Origin: Candidatus Omnitrophota bacterium
GTDB lineage: Bacteria; Hinthialibacterota; Hinthialibacteria; Hinthialibacterales; JAKPRU01
Direction of reading: 5' to 3'
NCBI GenBank assembly: GCA_029557025.1
Contig: JAKPRU010001227.1
Location: 1-11,395, forward strand
DNA length: 11,395 bases
The notes under the pieces are model-generated. The model was not told the DNA's origin, did not search any database, and saw nothing but the letters and a program-made list of their open reading frames with translations. A program made the position numbers and the translations under genes. Positions 1 to 7,751 of the stretch are shown here, piece by piece. Every line of letters starts with the position of its first letter. Position 1 is the first letter of the stretch.

Positions 1-1
1 T

Positions 2-898
2 GAAGCTGACGCAAAGAGTTATCGAATCGCCCTGGTGATGAAAGCGGTCACCAACCCCTTTTTCCACGCCATGGAGGAAGGGGCGAAAACGGAAGCAGAA
101 AAACTGGGCGTCACGCTTCTTCCTGCCTCGGTAGAGCGGGAAACGGATATCGACAAGCAGATCGGCCTGGTTGAGGATTTTATTGTCAAGCAGGTGGATG
201 CCATTGTGATTGCTCCCGCCAGCTCGCAAGGTTTGGTTCCGGTCTTGAAACGCGCCCAGTCGGAAGGGATTTATGTGGTCAACATTGATAATCCGCTTGA
301 CAAGGATGCCATGAAACAGCAGGGATTTACCTGTCCGTTTGTCGGTTCGGACAATCAACTTGGCGCGTCCATTGCGACTCATGCCCTGGTCGCAAAGATG
401 GGGGCAGTGGGAGAAATCGCTATGCTGGAGGGTATCCCCGGTGTCACTAATGCGGAACTGCGCAAAGCCGGATTTCTCTCTGTAATCGAGCATGTGCCCG
501 GAATCAAACTCGTGGCAAGTCAGACAGCGAATTGGGAGACCGAGCAGGCATTCAATGTGACATCGAATATCCTGACCGCACATCCCAACCTGCGAGGTAT
601 ATTCTGCGCAAACGACAACATGGCGCTTGGCGCAATTGCGGCTCTGGAGGCAGGGGGCAAAACGGGGGAAGTTGCGGTTACAGCCTACGACAACCTGGAG
701 GCCGCCCGTGAGGCGATTCTTGAAGGAAAAATGTTCGCCACGATCGAGCAACATCCCGAACGGATGGGAGCGTACGGTGTGCGGGTTGCGAAAGATCACC
801 TGGACGGCAAACCTGTGGAGGATTACACCCGAACCCCGCTGGATCTGATCGACTATCAATACCTGGTTAAGGTTATGGGGATGGCGGGAAAAAAATAG
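2..898 (+). CDS. Periplasmic sugar-binding protein, RbsB-like (5' partial)
   Basis: This is the substrate-binding component of a sugar ABC transporter, of the Peripla_BP_4/RbsB class, which captures a sugar outside the inner membrane and delivers it to a permease. The frame is open to the left window edge, so the start and any signal peptide are missing; 298 residues are visible. An internal ATG at 35 lies inside the first beta strand (RIALVMK) and is not the start. Landmarks match ribose-binding protein ligand sites: NPFFHAM (the two stacking Phe), NIDNP, the Arg in NAELRKAGF, CANDNMALGA, TAYDN, and the Gln in IEQHPERMGAYG. RbsB usually has Asp-Arg where this protein has Asp-Asn in NIDNP, so the ligand may differ from ribose. 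No permease or ATPase follows downstream; they may lie upstream or be unlinked. The family call is firm; the substrate is unknown. Confidence 0.9.
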   Translation, partial: EADAKSYRIALVMKAVTNPFFHAMEEGAKTEAEKLGVTLLPASVERETDIDKQIGLVEDFIVKQVDAIVIAPASSQGLVPVLKRAQSEGIYVVNIDNPLDKDAMKQQGFTCPFVGSDNQLGASIATHALVAKMGAVGEIAMLEGIPGVTNAELRKAGFLSVIEHVPGIKLVASQTANWETEQAFNVTSNILTAHPNLRGIFCANDNMALGAIAALEAGGKTGEVAVTAYDNLEAAREAILEGKMFATIEQHPERMGAYGVRVAKDHLDGKPVEDYTRTPLDLIDYQYLVKVMGMAGKK

Positions 899-927
899 TA
901 TTCTGTAGCGGATACATGAATAATCTT

Positions 928-940
928 CAGCCACAGGCTG
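928..940 (+). other. Short hairpin downstream of the sugar-binding protein
   Basis: CAGCC, a 3-nt loop (ACA), then GGCTG forms a perfect 5-bp hairpin starting 30 bp past the stop codon. No T-run follows, so it is not a canonical intrinsic terminator. It could protect the 3' end of the mRNA or aid termination together with the next hairpin. Confidence 0.3.
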
Positions 941-968
941 GAACGCTGTGTCACCCGATTCTTCCGCT

Positions 969-995
969 GGATTCCGGCTTTCGCCGGAATGACGG
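969..995. repeat. Intergenic palindromic (REP-like) repeat
   Basis: ATTCCGGC (971-978), loop TTTC, and GCCGGAAT (983-990) form a perfect 8-bp stem, flanked by TGG on the left and GACGG on the right. The pattern GGATTCC...CTTTCG...GGAATGACGG is a very widespread bacterial intergenic palindrome; translated on the minus strand it gives the tell-tale SFRRKPES peptide. It probably belongs to a dispersed family in this genome, and it could act as an mRNA 3'-end stabiliser or weak terminator between the flanking genes. Only one copy is seen in this window. Confidence 0.6.
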
Positions 996-1087
996 CCGTA
1001 AGGGGAATTCATACATTGCCCCTGCACCGGCAGATGGCCGGAGTTTGGGAGTTTCCGGGTGATGCTGTCGTCTAGTGAGGCTATCTG

Positions 1088-2758
1088 TTGACTTCCTTTC
1101 GGCGCTTTCTGTGGGTTTATGTGGCCGTTTTCCTGGCGTACGCCGTTCTGCGCGCTCACACCCTGCTCTCGCCCATACTGCACGATGAAGGGCTTTTTCT
1201 CGCCGGAGCGCAGATGTGTGCCATGGGTGAGCTGCCATACCGAGATTTCTGGGATCATAAACCGCCCGGGATTTTCTATTTCCATTCGGTCCCGCTGCGC
1301 CTGTTTCCGTTCAACCGACTCGCGGTGAAGATTCACGAAACGATCTGGATTGCCCTCTCTGCGAGCCTGTTCTGGATTCTGTGCAGACGTCTTTTTTCGT
1401 CGGTTACGGCGACAATCATCCTGGCCTTTTATATGTTCTATACCGGCGCGCCCGTGACTATCCGTTCCGGCGGTCTGACGGAGGAATTGGCGCTCCCGTG
1501 GCTGGTGCTTGCCTATTTCCTGATTCTTGTACCAATGAAACGATGCGAGACGATCTCCACATATCTTCTCCCTCACCCTTCCGGTGAGGATCGGGGTAAG
1601 GGAAGCGGAGTTACCTTTCTAACGCCCATCCTCGCAGGCCTCTCCCTCGGCGTTGCGGGCCAATTCCGCCAGACATTCCTTCTCTCGGCAGTTGTGTTTA
1701 TGTGGGTCCTATGGAGAGAAGCGGCTTGCGAGGGAATCTCACCCAAGGTGCGCCTGCAACATATCGGCGCGTTCTTTCTGGGGCTGATCGTCCCGGAGAT
1801 ACTGGTTTCTCTCTATTTCCTTCTCCATGGGGCATGGTGGGTCTATTTTGAGACGAGCTACCTGTTCAATCTCGCTTACATTCATGGAGGTGATGCCCCG
1901 CCGGTCGGTCGGCGGACTTTCATCCAACTGTTCCAGTTCCTGTTGAACACAGGACCATATCTGGTCGCCCCCATCCTGGCACTCGGAGCCTTGGGGAGGT
2001 TGCAGTGCCCGACCGGAAGATTCCTCGTTCCGTTGATTCTGCTGTTCGGATTGGATTTCTGTTCTGCCGAACTGAGCGGGGAGGACTATGAGCATTATTA
2101 TGTCCAGGCCGCTGTGTCATCCTGTTTGCTGATCGGCCTTCTGGTGCAATCCGTAGGGATAGACATTCGCGCTCGAAAAGCCACAGGGATTCGGCTACGA
2201 GTCGGACGCATGGCGCTGGTTGCTCTTCTTGGAATACTCACTTCAACCGCCGCGTATGGATATGGGAGAGATGTCATCCGCCTGATTCAGATGCAGAAGC
2301 GGGAACACGGGCCGATTGTGTTGCAAAAGGCTGTCGCGGATGGAATTCGTCAATTAACTCTACCGGAGGATCGAATCCTTCTGCTGGGAGGGTCGCCTAA
2401 CTCGGTTTATTTCCTGGCGCATCGCCTTCCAGGTTCGCGCTATTACCATAATTCGCCCTTGTTCAAAGCGAAACTGCGCGAGTTCATCCCGGAACGATTC
2501 CGCGAGGAATTCATGTTGGACTTGCGCACCAGGAGGCCGGTGGTTCTGATCCTGGGCGCTGCCGAGGGGGAAAGTATCACGCGGGGGATGGACCTGGTTC
2601 GCGAACAGGCCCCGTTTATGCTGGACTACCTGAATGAGAACTACATCCCATTGGAACAGATCACCGACAAAATCCCCGCTGAATGGACTTGGTATGGCGT
2701 GTTCTGCCGTTTCCTGATCCGCAAAGACCGAGCGGATGATCTAATCGAGGCGTTTTGA
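1088..2758 (+). CDS. Membrane glycosyltransferase, GT-C / ArnT-PMT-like
   Basis: This is a multi-pass inner-membrane glycosyltransferase of the GT-C superfold (GT39/GT83-like), which would transfer a sugar from a polyprenyl-phosphate donor to a lipid, glycan or protein on the outer face. A first membrane segment (about residues 8-23) is followed by the typical periplasmic loop with the acidic motif HDE (32-34), then PYRDFWDHKPPG (50-61). Further hydrophobic segments lie near 85-99, 105-121, 135-149, 178-190, 196-209, 226-246, 288-303, 311-324, 339-357 and 374-391. A soluble tail of about 165 residues closes the 556-residue protein. The start is TTG, with GTGAGG seven bases upstream; an in-frame TGA at 1076 rules out a longer start, and the next Met lies well inside the protein. 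A palindromic repeat is embedded in frame (residues 160-172). The MFS gene follows after 25 bp, so co-transcription is likely. Donor and acceptor cannot be told. Confidence 0.8.
   Translation: MTSFRRFLWVYVAVFLAYAVLRAHTLLSPILHDEGLFLAGAQMCAMGELPYRDFWDHKPPGIFYFHSVPLRLFPFNRLAVKIHETIWIALSASLFWILCRRLFSSVTATIILAFYMFYTGAPVTIRSGGLTEELALPWLVLAYFLILVPMKRCETISTYLLPHPSGEDRGKGSGVTFLTPILAGLSLGVAGQFRQTFLLSAVVFMWVLWREAACEGISPKVRLQHIGAFFLGLIVPEILVSLYFLLHGAWWVYFETSYLFNLAYIHGGDAPPVGRRTFIQLFQFLLNTGPYLVAPILALGALGRLQCPTGRFLVPLILLFGLDFCSAELSGEDYEHYYVQAAVSSCLLIGLLVQSVGIDIRARKATGIRLRVGRMALVALLGILTSTAAYGYGRDVIRLIQMQKREHGPIVLQKAVADGIRQLTLPEDRILLLGGSPNSVYFLAHRLPGSRYYHNSPLFKAKLREFIPERFREEFMLDLRTRRPVVLILGAAEGESITRGMDLVREQAPFMLDYLNENYIPLEQITDKIPAEWTWYGVFCRFLIRKDRADDLIEAF
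1565..1604. repeat. Palindromic repeat embedded in frame in the glycosyltransferase gene
   Basis: CCTCACC (1571-1577), a 5-nt loop, and GGTGAGG (1583-1589) form a perfect 7-bp stem. Imperfect outer arms (CTTC.CCC and GGG.AAG) extend it. The unit resembles the common dispersed repeat whose translation reads like LPHPSGEDRGKG. Here it is read in frame and adds about 13 hydrophilic residues in a loop between two membrane segments, where the protein would tolerate an insertion. Confidence 0.55.
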
Positions 2759-2783
2759 TACGAATAAAAGAAAGGCGAATGAC

Positions 2784-3986
2784 ATGACTGCCGAATCGGA
2801 CACGGAATCTTCGCAAGAGCAGAGACATCATTCCTCCGCTTTGAGGTTCGTATTGGTGCTTGGGGTTGTCAGCCTGTTTGCCGACATGACTTATGAAGCG
2901 GCCCGAAGCATCACCGGGCCGTATCTGGCGATCCTGGGAGCGAGCGCGACCGCCGTCGGTGTGATTGCCGGGCTTGGCGAATGTATCGGGTACGGATTGA
3001 GGATCGTATCCGGCGTCATCAGCGATCGGACACAACGCTACTGGTTGATCACGATTACCGGATACGCGATCAACCTGCTGGCCGTGCCTGCGCTGGCTCT
3101 CGCAGGGAATTGGCCCCTGGCTGCGGTCCTTATCATGGCAGAGCGATTCGGGAAAGCGATCAGAACCCCGGCCCGGGACGCGATGCTTTCTCATGCGGCT
3201 TATGGCCTCGGTAGGGGGTGGGCGTTTGGCCTCCATGAAGCTATGGATCAAATTGGAGCGATCATCGGTCCGGGAATCGTGGCGGCGGTTCTGGCTTGGA
3301 GAGGCAGCTATCCGTTCGGGTTTGCTGTGTTGCTCATTCCAGCTGTCCTGGCACTGCTGGTTCTTGTCGTCGCTCGGATCACCTACCCCGAACCGCAGAA
3401 CCTTGAACCGACTCTGAAGGCAATCGAGATCGGCGCGCTTCGCCCGATTTTCTGGCTTTACCTTGCTGCCGCCGCCTGTATCGCGGTGGGATTTACGGAT
3501 TACTCGTTAGTGGCCTTTCACATAAAGAAGGCGGAAGTCCTCCGGGATAAATGGATCCCGTTGATCTATGCGGGGGCCATGGGAGTGGATGCCTTGAGCG
3601 CGCTCCTTGTCGGCTATTTGTATGACCGGAAAGGCCTGCCGGTGCTGTTGACGGTTGTGGTAGTGTCGGCGTGGAGCGCTCCCCTTGTTTTTCTGTCCGG
3701 CAGCGGCGGTTTGATCGGGGGAATGGCGCTGTGGGGTATCGGTATGGGCGCACAAGAATCAATTATCCGCGCCATTGTGGCGAATCTCGTACCCACAGAC
3801 CGTCGGGCAACTGGATATGGGGTGTTCAACGCAGGTTTCGGTTTGGCTTGGTTTGTGGGAAGTGCGGTGATGGGCATTCTGTATGATCGCTCTCTGATTG
3901 TCCTGGCTGTCTTTTCCGTGGCCGCTCAGTTGACCTCATTGCCGTTGCTTTATTCTTTCCAGAAACGGTTGATTTCGGATCTGTGA
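2784..3986 (+). CDS. MFS transporter
   Basis: This is a 400-residue major facilitator superfamily permease of the inner membrane. A hydrophilic N-terminus of about 20 residues precedes the first helix (RFVLVLGVVSLFADM). The family's motif A appears in both halves: GVISDRTQRY (77-86) in the loop after helix 2, and GYLYDRKG (277-284) at the matching place in the second half, which shows the internal duplication. ERFGKAIRTPARD (120-132) and PTDRRATGYGVFNA (337-350) are typical of a branch of uncharacterised bacterial MFS proteins. The ATG has GAAAGG eight bases upstream. The gene begins 25 bp after the glycosyltransferase stop, implying an operon and perhaps export of a product made or modified by that enzyme. 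Substrate and direction of transport cannot be inferred. Confidence 0.85.
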   Translation: MTAESDTESSQEQRHHSSALRFVLVLGVVSLFADMTYEAARSITGPYLAILGASATAVGVIAGLGECIGYGLRIVSGVISDRTQRYWLITITGYAINLLAVPALALAGNWPLAAVLIMAERFGKAIRTPARDAMLSHAAYGLGRGWAFGLHEAMDQIGAIIGPGIVAAVLAWRGSYPFGFAVLLIPAVLALLVLVVARITYPEPQNLEPTLKAIEIGALRPIFWLYLAAAACIAVGFTDYSLVAFHIKKAEVLRDKWIPLIYAGAMGVDALSALLVGYLYDRKGLPVLLTVVVVSAWSAPLVFLSGSGGLIGGMALWGIGMGAQESIIRAIVANLVPTDRRATGYGVFNAGFGLAWFVGSAVMGILYDRSLIVLAVFSVAAQLTSLPLLYSFQKRLISDL

Positions 3987-4079
3987 GGCATGACAGAGTT
4001 GCTGACATGTTTTCTTGCGAGCGGGAATTGAGGATTTCTTCCGGTCGTTCGATAACGTCCGTAGTTATTGCAGGCCGGG

Positions 4080-4089
4080 TCCCATGGGA
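4080..4089. promoter_or_regulatory. Palindrome next to a candidate -35 element, possible operator
   Basis: TCCCATGGGA is a perfect 10-bp palindrome, enclosed by GGG on the left and TTAACCC on the right. It directly abuts the candidate -35 of the promoter upstream of the fusion gene, a position where a repressor or activator could act. Short palindromes also occur by chance, so this stays tentative. Confidence 0.2.
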
Positions 4090-4118
4090 TTAACCCAATT
4101 CTATTTTTCTGCCATAAT
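4090..4118 (+). promoter_or_regulatory. Candidate sigma-70 promoter for the glycosidase/M55 gene
   Basis: TTAACC (4090-4095, 4 of 6 matches to TTGACA), a 17-bp spacer and CATAAT (4113-4118, 5 of 6 matches to TATAAT) give a well-spaced promoter. Transcription would start near 4125, leaving a leader of about 60 nt before the ATG. The remainder of the 3987-4187 spacer shows no gene. Confidence 0.4.
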
Positions 4119-4187
4119 TTGCGGTGTCTCAGGCGCCGAGTGTCCGGCATCTGAGCAGATTGAAAAGCAATGGGAATGGAGAGAAAA

Positions 4188-7100
4188 ATGGAATCCCCCT
4201 CAACAAAACAACGCTTTGTCCTGCGGTGGCCGGAAACGACGCAATCCTCCGATAATGAACCGATAGAGAAGAAGGTTCGGGTCTATCGCGCTCTTGTTAT
4301 ATCTTCCTTTTTCCTGCTTTTGATTCTCGGGATGTCCCAACGTCCTTCCTGGGCAAAAACGATGGATTTGAGCAGGGCCGTTATCCTTGCTGGAGAAAAC
4401 GAAGCGGAATCAACGGCGGCACAGGTTCTCCGGGAAGAAGTGGAGAAACGCACGGGGATCCAATGGACCGTTGTAAACACGTGGCCCGCCGACCGACCTG
4501 TTATCGCTCTGACGAATCGCACACCCGGTGTGTTGGACGGTCGGAATATCCCTGCGCGCGAGGGGCAGAATCTTCCTGAATGCAGGCCGGAAGGATACCG
4601 GCTCTGTGTGGACACATCCCAATCTTCCATGCCCGTCGTATGGCTGATCGGCGCGGATGGGCGTGGTGTTTTGTACGCTGTCGGCGCTTTCCTCCGCTAC
4701 CTGGACTGGGGCAAAGACCGGGCGTTTTTCTCTTCCACATTGGATATCGCCACCGCACCGGCGTATCCCATTCGCGGCCATCAGCTGGGCTATCGCACAC
4801 AGGCGAACTCATGGGACGCCTGGACGGTCGAACAATTCGATCAATACATCCGGGAACTCGCCTTCTTCGGGATCAATAGCGTAGAGAATATTCCTTTCGA
4901 GGACGATCGCGAAACACCCGTGATGAAAGTGCCCCGCCGTGAAATGAATCGGAAAATGAGCGAAATCTGCGCGCGCTACGGCCTGGACTACTGGGTCTGG
5001 ACACCGGCGGAATACGATCTCCGCGACGGTAAAGCCCGCGCAGAGGCGTTAGACAAACACGAGGAACTGTACCGAGACTGTCCTGAACTCACCGGGGTGT
5101 TCTTTCCCGGCGGCGATCCGGGGCACAATCCGCCGGAATTGGTGCTTCCGTTCCTCGAAGATATCGCCAAACGGTTACTCCCGATTCATCCGAATGCCCG
5201 CGTGTGGCTTTCGCTGCAATGGTTCAATGCCAAACAGATCACTGAAATTTTCGACTACATCAACACGCAGTCTCCTGATTGGCTGGGCGGACTGGTCGGC
5301 GGCCCGTCCAGCCCCCCGATTCCCATGGTCCGCAAGATGCTGCCTGAGAAGTACAAGTACCGGCTTTATCCGGACATTACGCACAACAAAATCTGCCAAT
5401 ACCCCGTTCCCTGGTGGGACCAGGCGTATGCTCTCACTCTCGGACGAGAGGCCATCAATCCCCGCCCCACCCAGTACGCTTACATTCATAATTGGTTTGC
5501 TCCATACAGCGACGGATTTATCTCCTACTCGGATGGGGTGCATGATGATGTAAACAAAACGATCTGGAGTGCGCTGAGCTGGGACCCGGAAACAAAGGTC
5601 CGTGATATTCTGGTGGAGTATGCGCGCGTGTTTTTCGATCCCCGTGTAGAGGAAAAAGCGGCGGATGGAATCCTCGCTCTGGAAAAGAACTGGCGCGGGC
5701 CACTTATCCACAACGGATCGGTCGAGGGCACACTTCTCTACTGGCAACAACTGGAGAAAGAAATGCCCGACCTTGCGGGCAATTGGCGTTGGCAGATGTG
5801 CCTTGTGCGTGCGTATTACGACGCCTATACGCGGCATCGTTTGATTAACGAGACGCAACTGGAAGAGGAGGCCAACCGCATTCTCGCCGATTGCGGTCAA
5901 CGTGGAGCCGATGCGGCTATGACAGACGCCATGACAGTGCTGAACCGCGCGGTCACCGATCCTGTCAGCCCGGAATTACGAGCGCGAATAGTCGATCTCT
6001 GCGAACAACTATTCCAATCCTGTGGACTTCAGACGAGTGTAGAGAAATATCACGCCAGCGGCGCGGAACGAGGCGCTTTTCTTGATTTTATCGACTACCC
6101 GCTGAACAACCGCTGGTGGCTTGAGGACGAGTTCAAGAAGATTCGCGCATTCAACTCCGAAGAGGAGAGATGCCGACGCCTGAATGTGATTGCCTCCTGG
6201 GAGCGCCCCGGCCCCGGCAGCTACTATGATGACGTCGGAAATACGGCGAAATCGCCTCATGTATTGCGCTGTGAGGAAGTTACAACCGAACCGGGAGAAG
6301 AAGCGCACCCGGAACCGACATTCTGGTGGTGGGATGAAGGAAAGAGTCGGGCACGACTATCCTGGCAGACCAGCATGAATTGGCCGCTGGGCGTTGTCTA
6401 CGAAGGTTTAGACCCCGATGGGACATACATGGTGAGACTTACAGGATATGGTCAGTTGCTTTTGAGAATAGATGGGGTTCGCGTCAATCCCACCGTAGAC
6501 GGTAAAGTTGAAATGGGCGAATTTAAGGAGTTTCGTGTTCCGCGTGAATCCGTTCGCGACCGAAAATTGGTTTTAACCTGGGACAGGCCCACAGGCGAAG
6601 AACATTTGAACTGGCGTCAGCATTCACGACTGTCGGAGGTGTGGTTGTTGAAAGTGGACTCCCACAGTACGACTTCGGCGGCGAGTCATGATCCGCAACC
6701 GATTCCAAAAACCGAGGGAAAGCACAAAAAAATGAAAATCATGCTGATGACCGACATGGAGGGGTGCGCTGGGGTGATGAATGTGGAGGATTGGGTAGGA
6801 CCGGAGGGTCGATACTATGAGAAAGGAAAGCGATTGGCTACGGAGGAGGCCAATGCTGCGATTGAAGGGTTTTTCGAAGAAGGAGCGACGGAAGTCATCG
6901 TGGTGGATGGCCATGGCCACGGCGCAATCGACCCGGAACTTCTGGACGCGCGTGCGCAGTTGCAGCGCGGGCATACAAGTCCGATATGGCCCTGGGGACT
7001 GGATCGTTCGTTCGATGCCTACGCCATTGTCGGTCAGCACGCCAAGGCCGGGACCCCATACTCGCATATTACCCACACCGGAAGCCATAATGTAATCGAC

Positions 7101-7553
7101 TATACAATCAACGGATTGTCTGTGGGGGAATACGGACAAATGGCCCTTTGCGCGATGGAACTGGGTGTTCCCACCATTCTGGCTTGTGGTGAGGAGGCTT
7201 TTACGAAAGAGGCGGAAGCGCTTACCCCGGGCGTGGTTACTGTGTCGGTCAAACGCGGTCTGCTCCCGGACGGACTGGATGATCTCAGTACCGAGGAATA
7301 CCGTCGCGCCAAACTGAGCGCTGTGCATCTCTCGCCTGCCCGAGCCAGGGAGCTGATCCGTGCTGGTGCGATCAAGGCGATGCGCAAGCTGGCCGAGGAA
7401 CCCGAGTCCTTCCGGTATCCGCAGATGTCTCCGCCCTATGTCGGCATTGTTCGATATCGCGCCCAGGGAGACAAGCCGCCATACACAACGCGAGGGGAAC
7501 ATCCAAGCAGCATTGCCGGTCTGCTGAACTCCGGGTTTAAACGGGTAGAATAA
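4188..7553 (+). CDS. Secreted glycosidase-like protein fused to an M55 D-aminopeptidase
   Basis: The start at 4188 is chosen for GGAGAG just upstream; ATGs at 4170 and 4176 would add six or four residues. In the 1121-residue product, residues 35-48 form a hydrophobic stretch, with a likely signal peptidase site after SWA (about 56). Residues 60-175 resemble the N-terminal domain of GH67 alpha-glucuronidases and GH20-type enzymes (AVILAGENEAES, PEGYRLCVD, GADGRGVLYAVG). Residues 193-470 look like a TIM barrel (PIRGHQLGYR, FFGINSVENIPFED, FFPGGDPGHN, YSDGVHDDVNK). A helical region (470-665) and a beta-rich module (709-824) follow. After a Ser/Pro-rich linker, residues 849-1121 are a full M55 peptidase (DppA-like) with all expected zinc ligands: Asp856 and Glu858 in TDMEG, His909 in DGHGHG, His951 in GQHAKAG, Glu981 in NGLSVGEYG. 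M55 enzymes cleave D-amino-acid peptides and are usually cytoplasmic, so the secreted fusion is unusual. The M55 call is firm; the glycosidase specificity is unknown. Confidence 0.85.
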   Translation: MESPSTKQRFVLRWPETTQSSDNEPIEKKVRVYRALVISSFFLLLILGMSQRPSWAKTMDLSRAVILAGENEAESTAAQVLREEVEKRTGIQWTVVNTWPADRPVIALTNRTPGVLDGRNIPAREGQNLPECRPEGYRLCVDTSQSSMPVVWLIGADGRGVLYAVGAFLRYLDWGKDRAFFSSTLDIATAPAYPIRGHQLGYRTQANSWDAWTVEQFDQYIRELAFFGINSVENIPFEDDRETPVMKVPRREMNRKMSEICARYGLDYWVWTPAEYDLRDGKARAEALDKHEELYRDCPELTGVFFPGGDPGHNPPELVLPFLEDIAKRLLPIHPNARVWLSLQWFNAKQITEIFDYINTQSPDWLGGLVGGPSSPPIPMVRKMLPEKYKYRLYPDITHNKICQYPVPWWDQAYALTLGREAINPRPTQYAYIHNWFAPYSDGFISYSDGVHDDVNKTIWSALSWDPETKVRDILVEYARVFFDPRVEEKAADGILALEKNWRGPLIHNGSVEGTLLYWQQLEKEMPDLAGNWRWQMCLVRAYYDAYTRHRLINETQLEEEANRILADCGQRGADAAMTDAMTVLNRAVTDPVSPELRARIVDLCEQLFQSCGLQTSVEKYHASGAERGAFLDFIDYPLNNRWWLEDEFKKIRAFNSEEERCRRLNVIASWERPGPGSYYDDVGNTAKSPHVLRCEEVTTEPGEEAHPEPTFWWWDEGKSRARLSWQTSMNWPLGVVYEGLDPDGTYMVRLTGYGQLLLRIDGVRVNPTVDGKVEMGEFKEFRVPRESVRDRKLVLTWDRPTGEEHLNWRQHSRLSEVWLLKVDSHSTTSAASHDPQPIPKTEGKHKKMKIMLMTDMEGCAGVMNVEDWVGPEGRYYEKGKRLATEEANAAIEGFFEEGATEVIVVDGHGHGAIDPELLDARAQLQRGHTSPIWPWGLDRSFDAYAIVGQHAKAGTPYSHITHTGSHNVIDYTINGLSVGEYGQMALCAMELGVPTILACGEEAFTKEAEALTPGVVTVSVKRGLLPDGLDDLSTEEYRRAKLSAVHLSPARARELIRAGAIKAMRKLAEEPESFRYPQMSPPYVGIVRYRAQGDKPPYTTRGEHPSSIAGLLNSGFKRVE
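6714..6735 (+). other. A7 fusion junction with internal start and latent ATGA overlap
   Basis: The M55 part begins at an in-frame ATG (6732-6734) whose A is the last of a seven-A run (6726-6732). GAGGG at 6714-6718 offers a Shine-Dalgarno-like site, though at a long spacing of 13 nt. If the run were six A long, the upstream frame would read CAC AAA AAA TGA and stop, and that TGA would overlap the ATG as ATGA, the standard coupling of two separate genes. The state seen here is the in-frame fusion. Confidence 0.55.
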
Positions 7554-7689
7554 AGCGACCTATACCCCAAATCTCGCTCATTTCGGACAGGGCAGATTGA
7601 ACACTTGCGCCGGGTTCCATGTCCGTCCGAATTTGGAGAACGTGCCGATGATCTTACAAGAAATGTTTGCAGGAATACTATCAAAGACA

Positions 7690-7718
7690 TTGACAAGGGA
7701 CCCCGTTTGGACGAGAAT
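7690..7718 (+). promoter_or_regulatory. Candidate sigma-70 promoter for the prepilin gene
   Basis: A perfect TTGACA (7690-7695), a 17-bp spacer and GAGAAT (7713-7718, 4 of 6 matches to TATAAT) precede the prepilin. Transcription would start near 7725, with a leader of about 27 nt ending in a strong Shine-Dalgarno. The rest of the 7554-7751 spacer shows no gene. Confidence 0.4.
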
Positions 7719-7751
7719 AACAGTAGAGTCGAACCGCCGGGAGGACGCATC

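Noticed and set aside
5175..5900. Minus-strand open frame (241 codons) opposite the glycosidase barrel
   Set aside because: It is antisense to coding sequence with recognisable glycosidase-like motifs and shows no start signal.
6624..7502. Minus-strand open frame (292 codons) opposite the M55 domain
   Set aside because: It is antisense to a domain with intact zinc ligands, is rich in Arg/His and Ser as expected of shadows, and has no recognisable motif.
7605..7751. N-terminal extension of the prepilin frame
   Set aside because: Prepilin leaders are short and basic; the strong Shine-Dalgarno before 7752 and the MHRKSG leader fix the start there.
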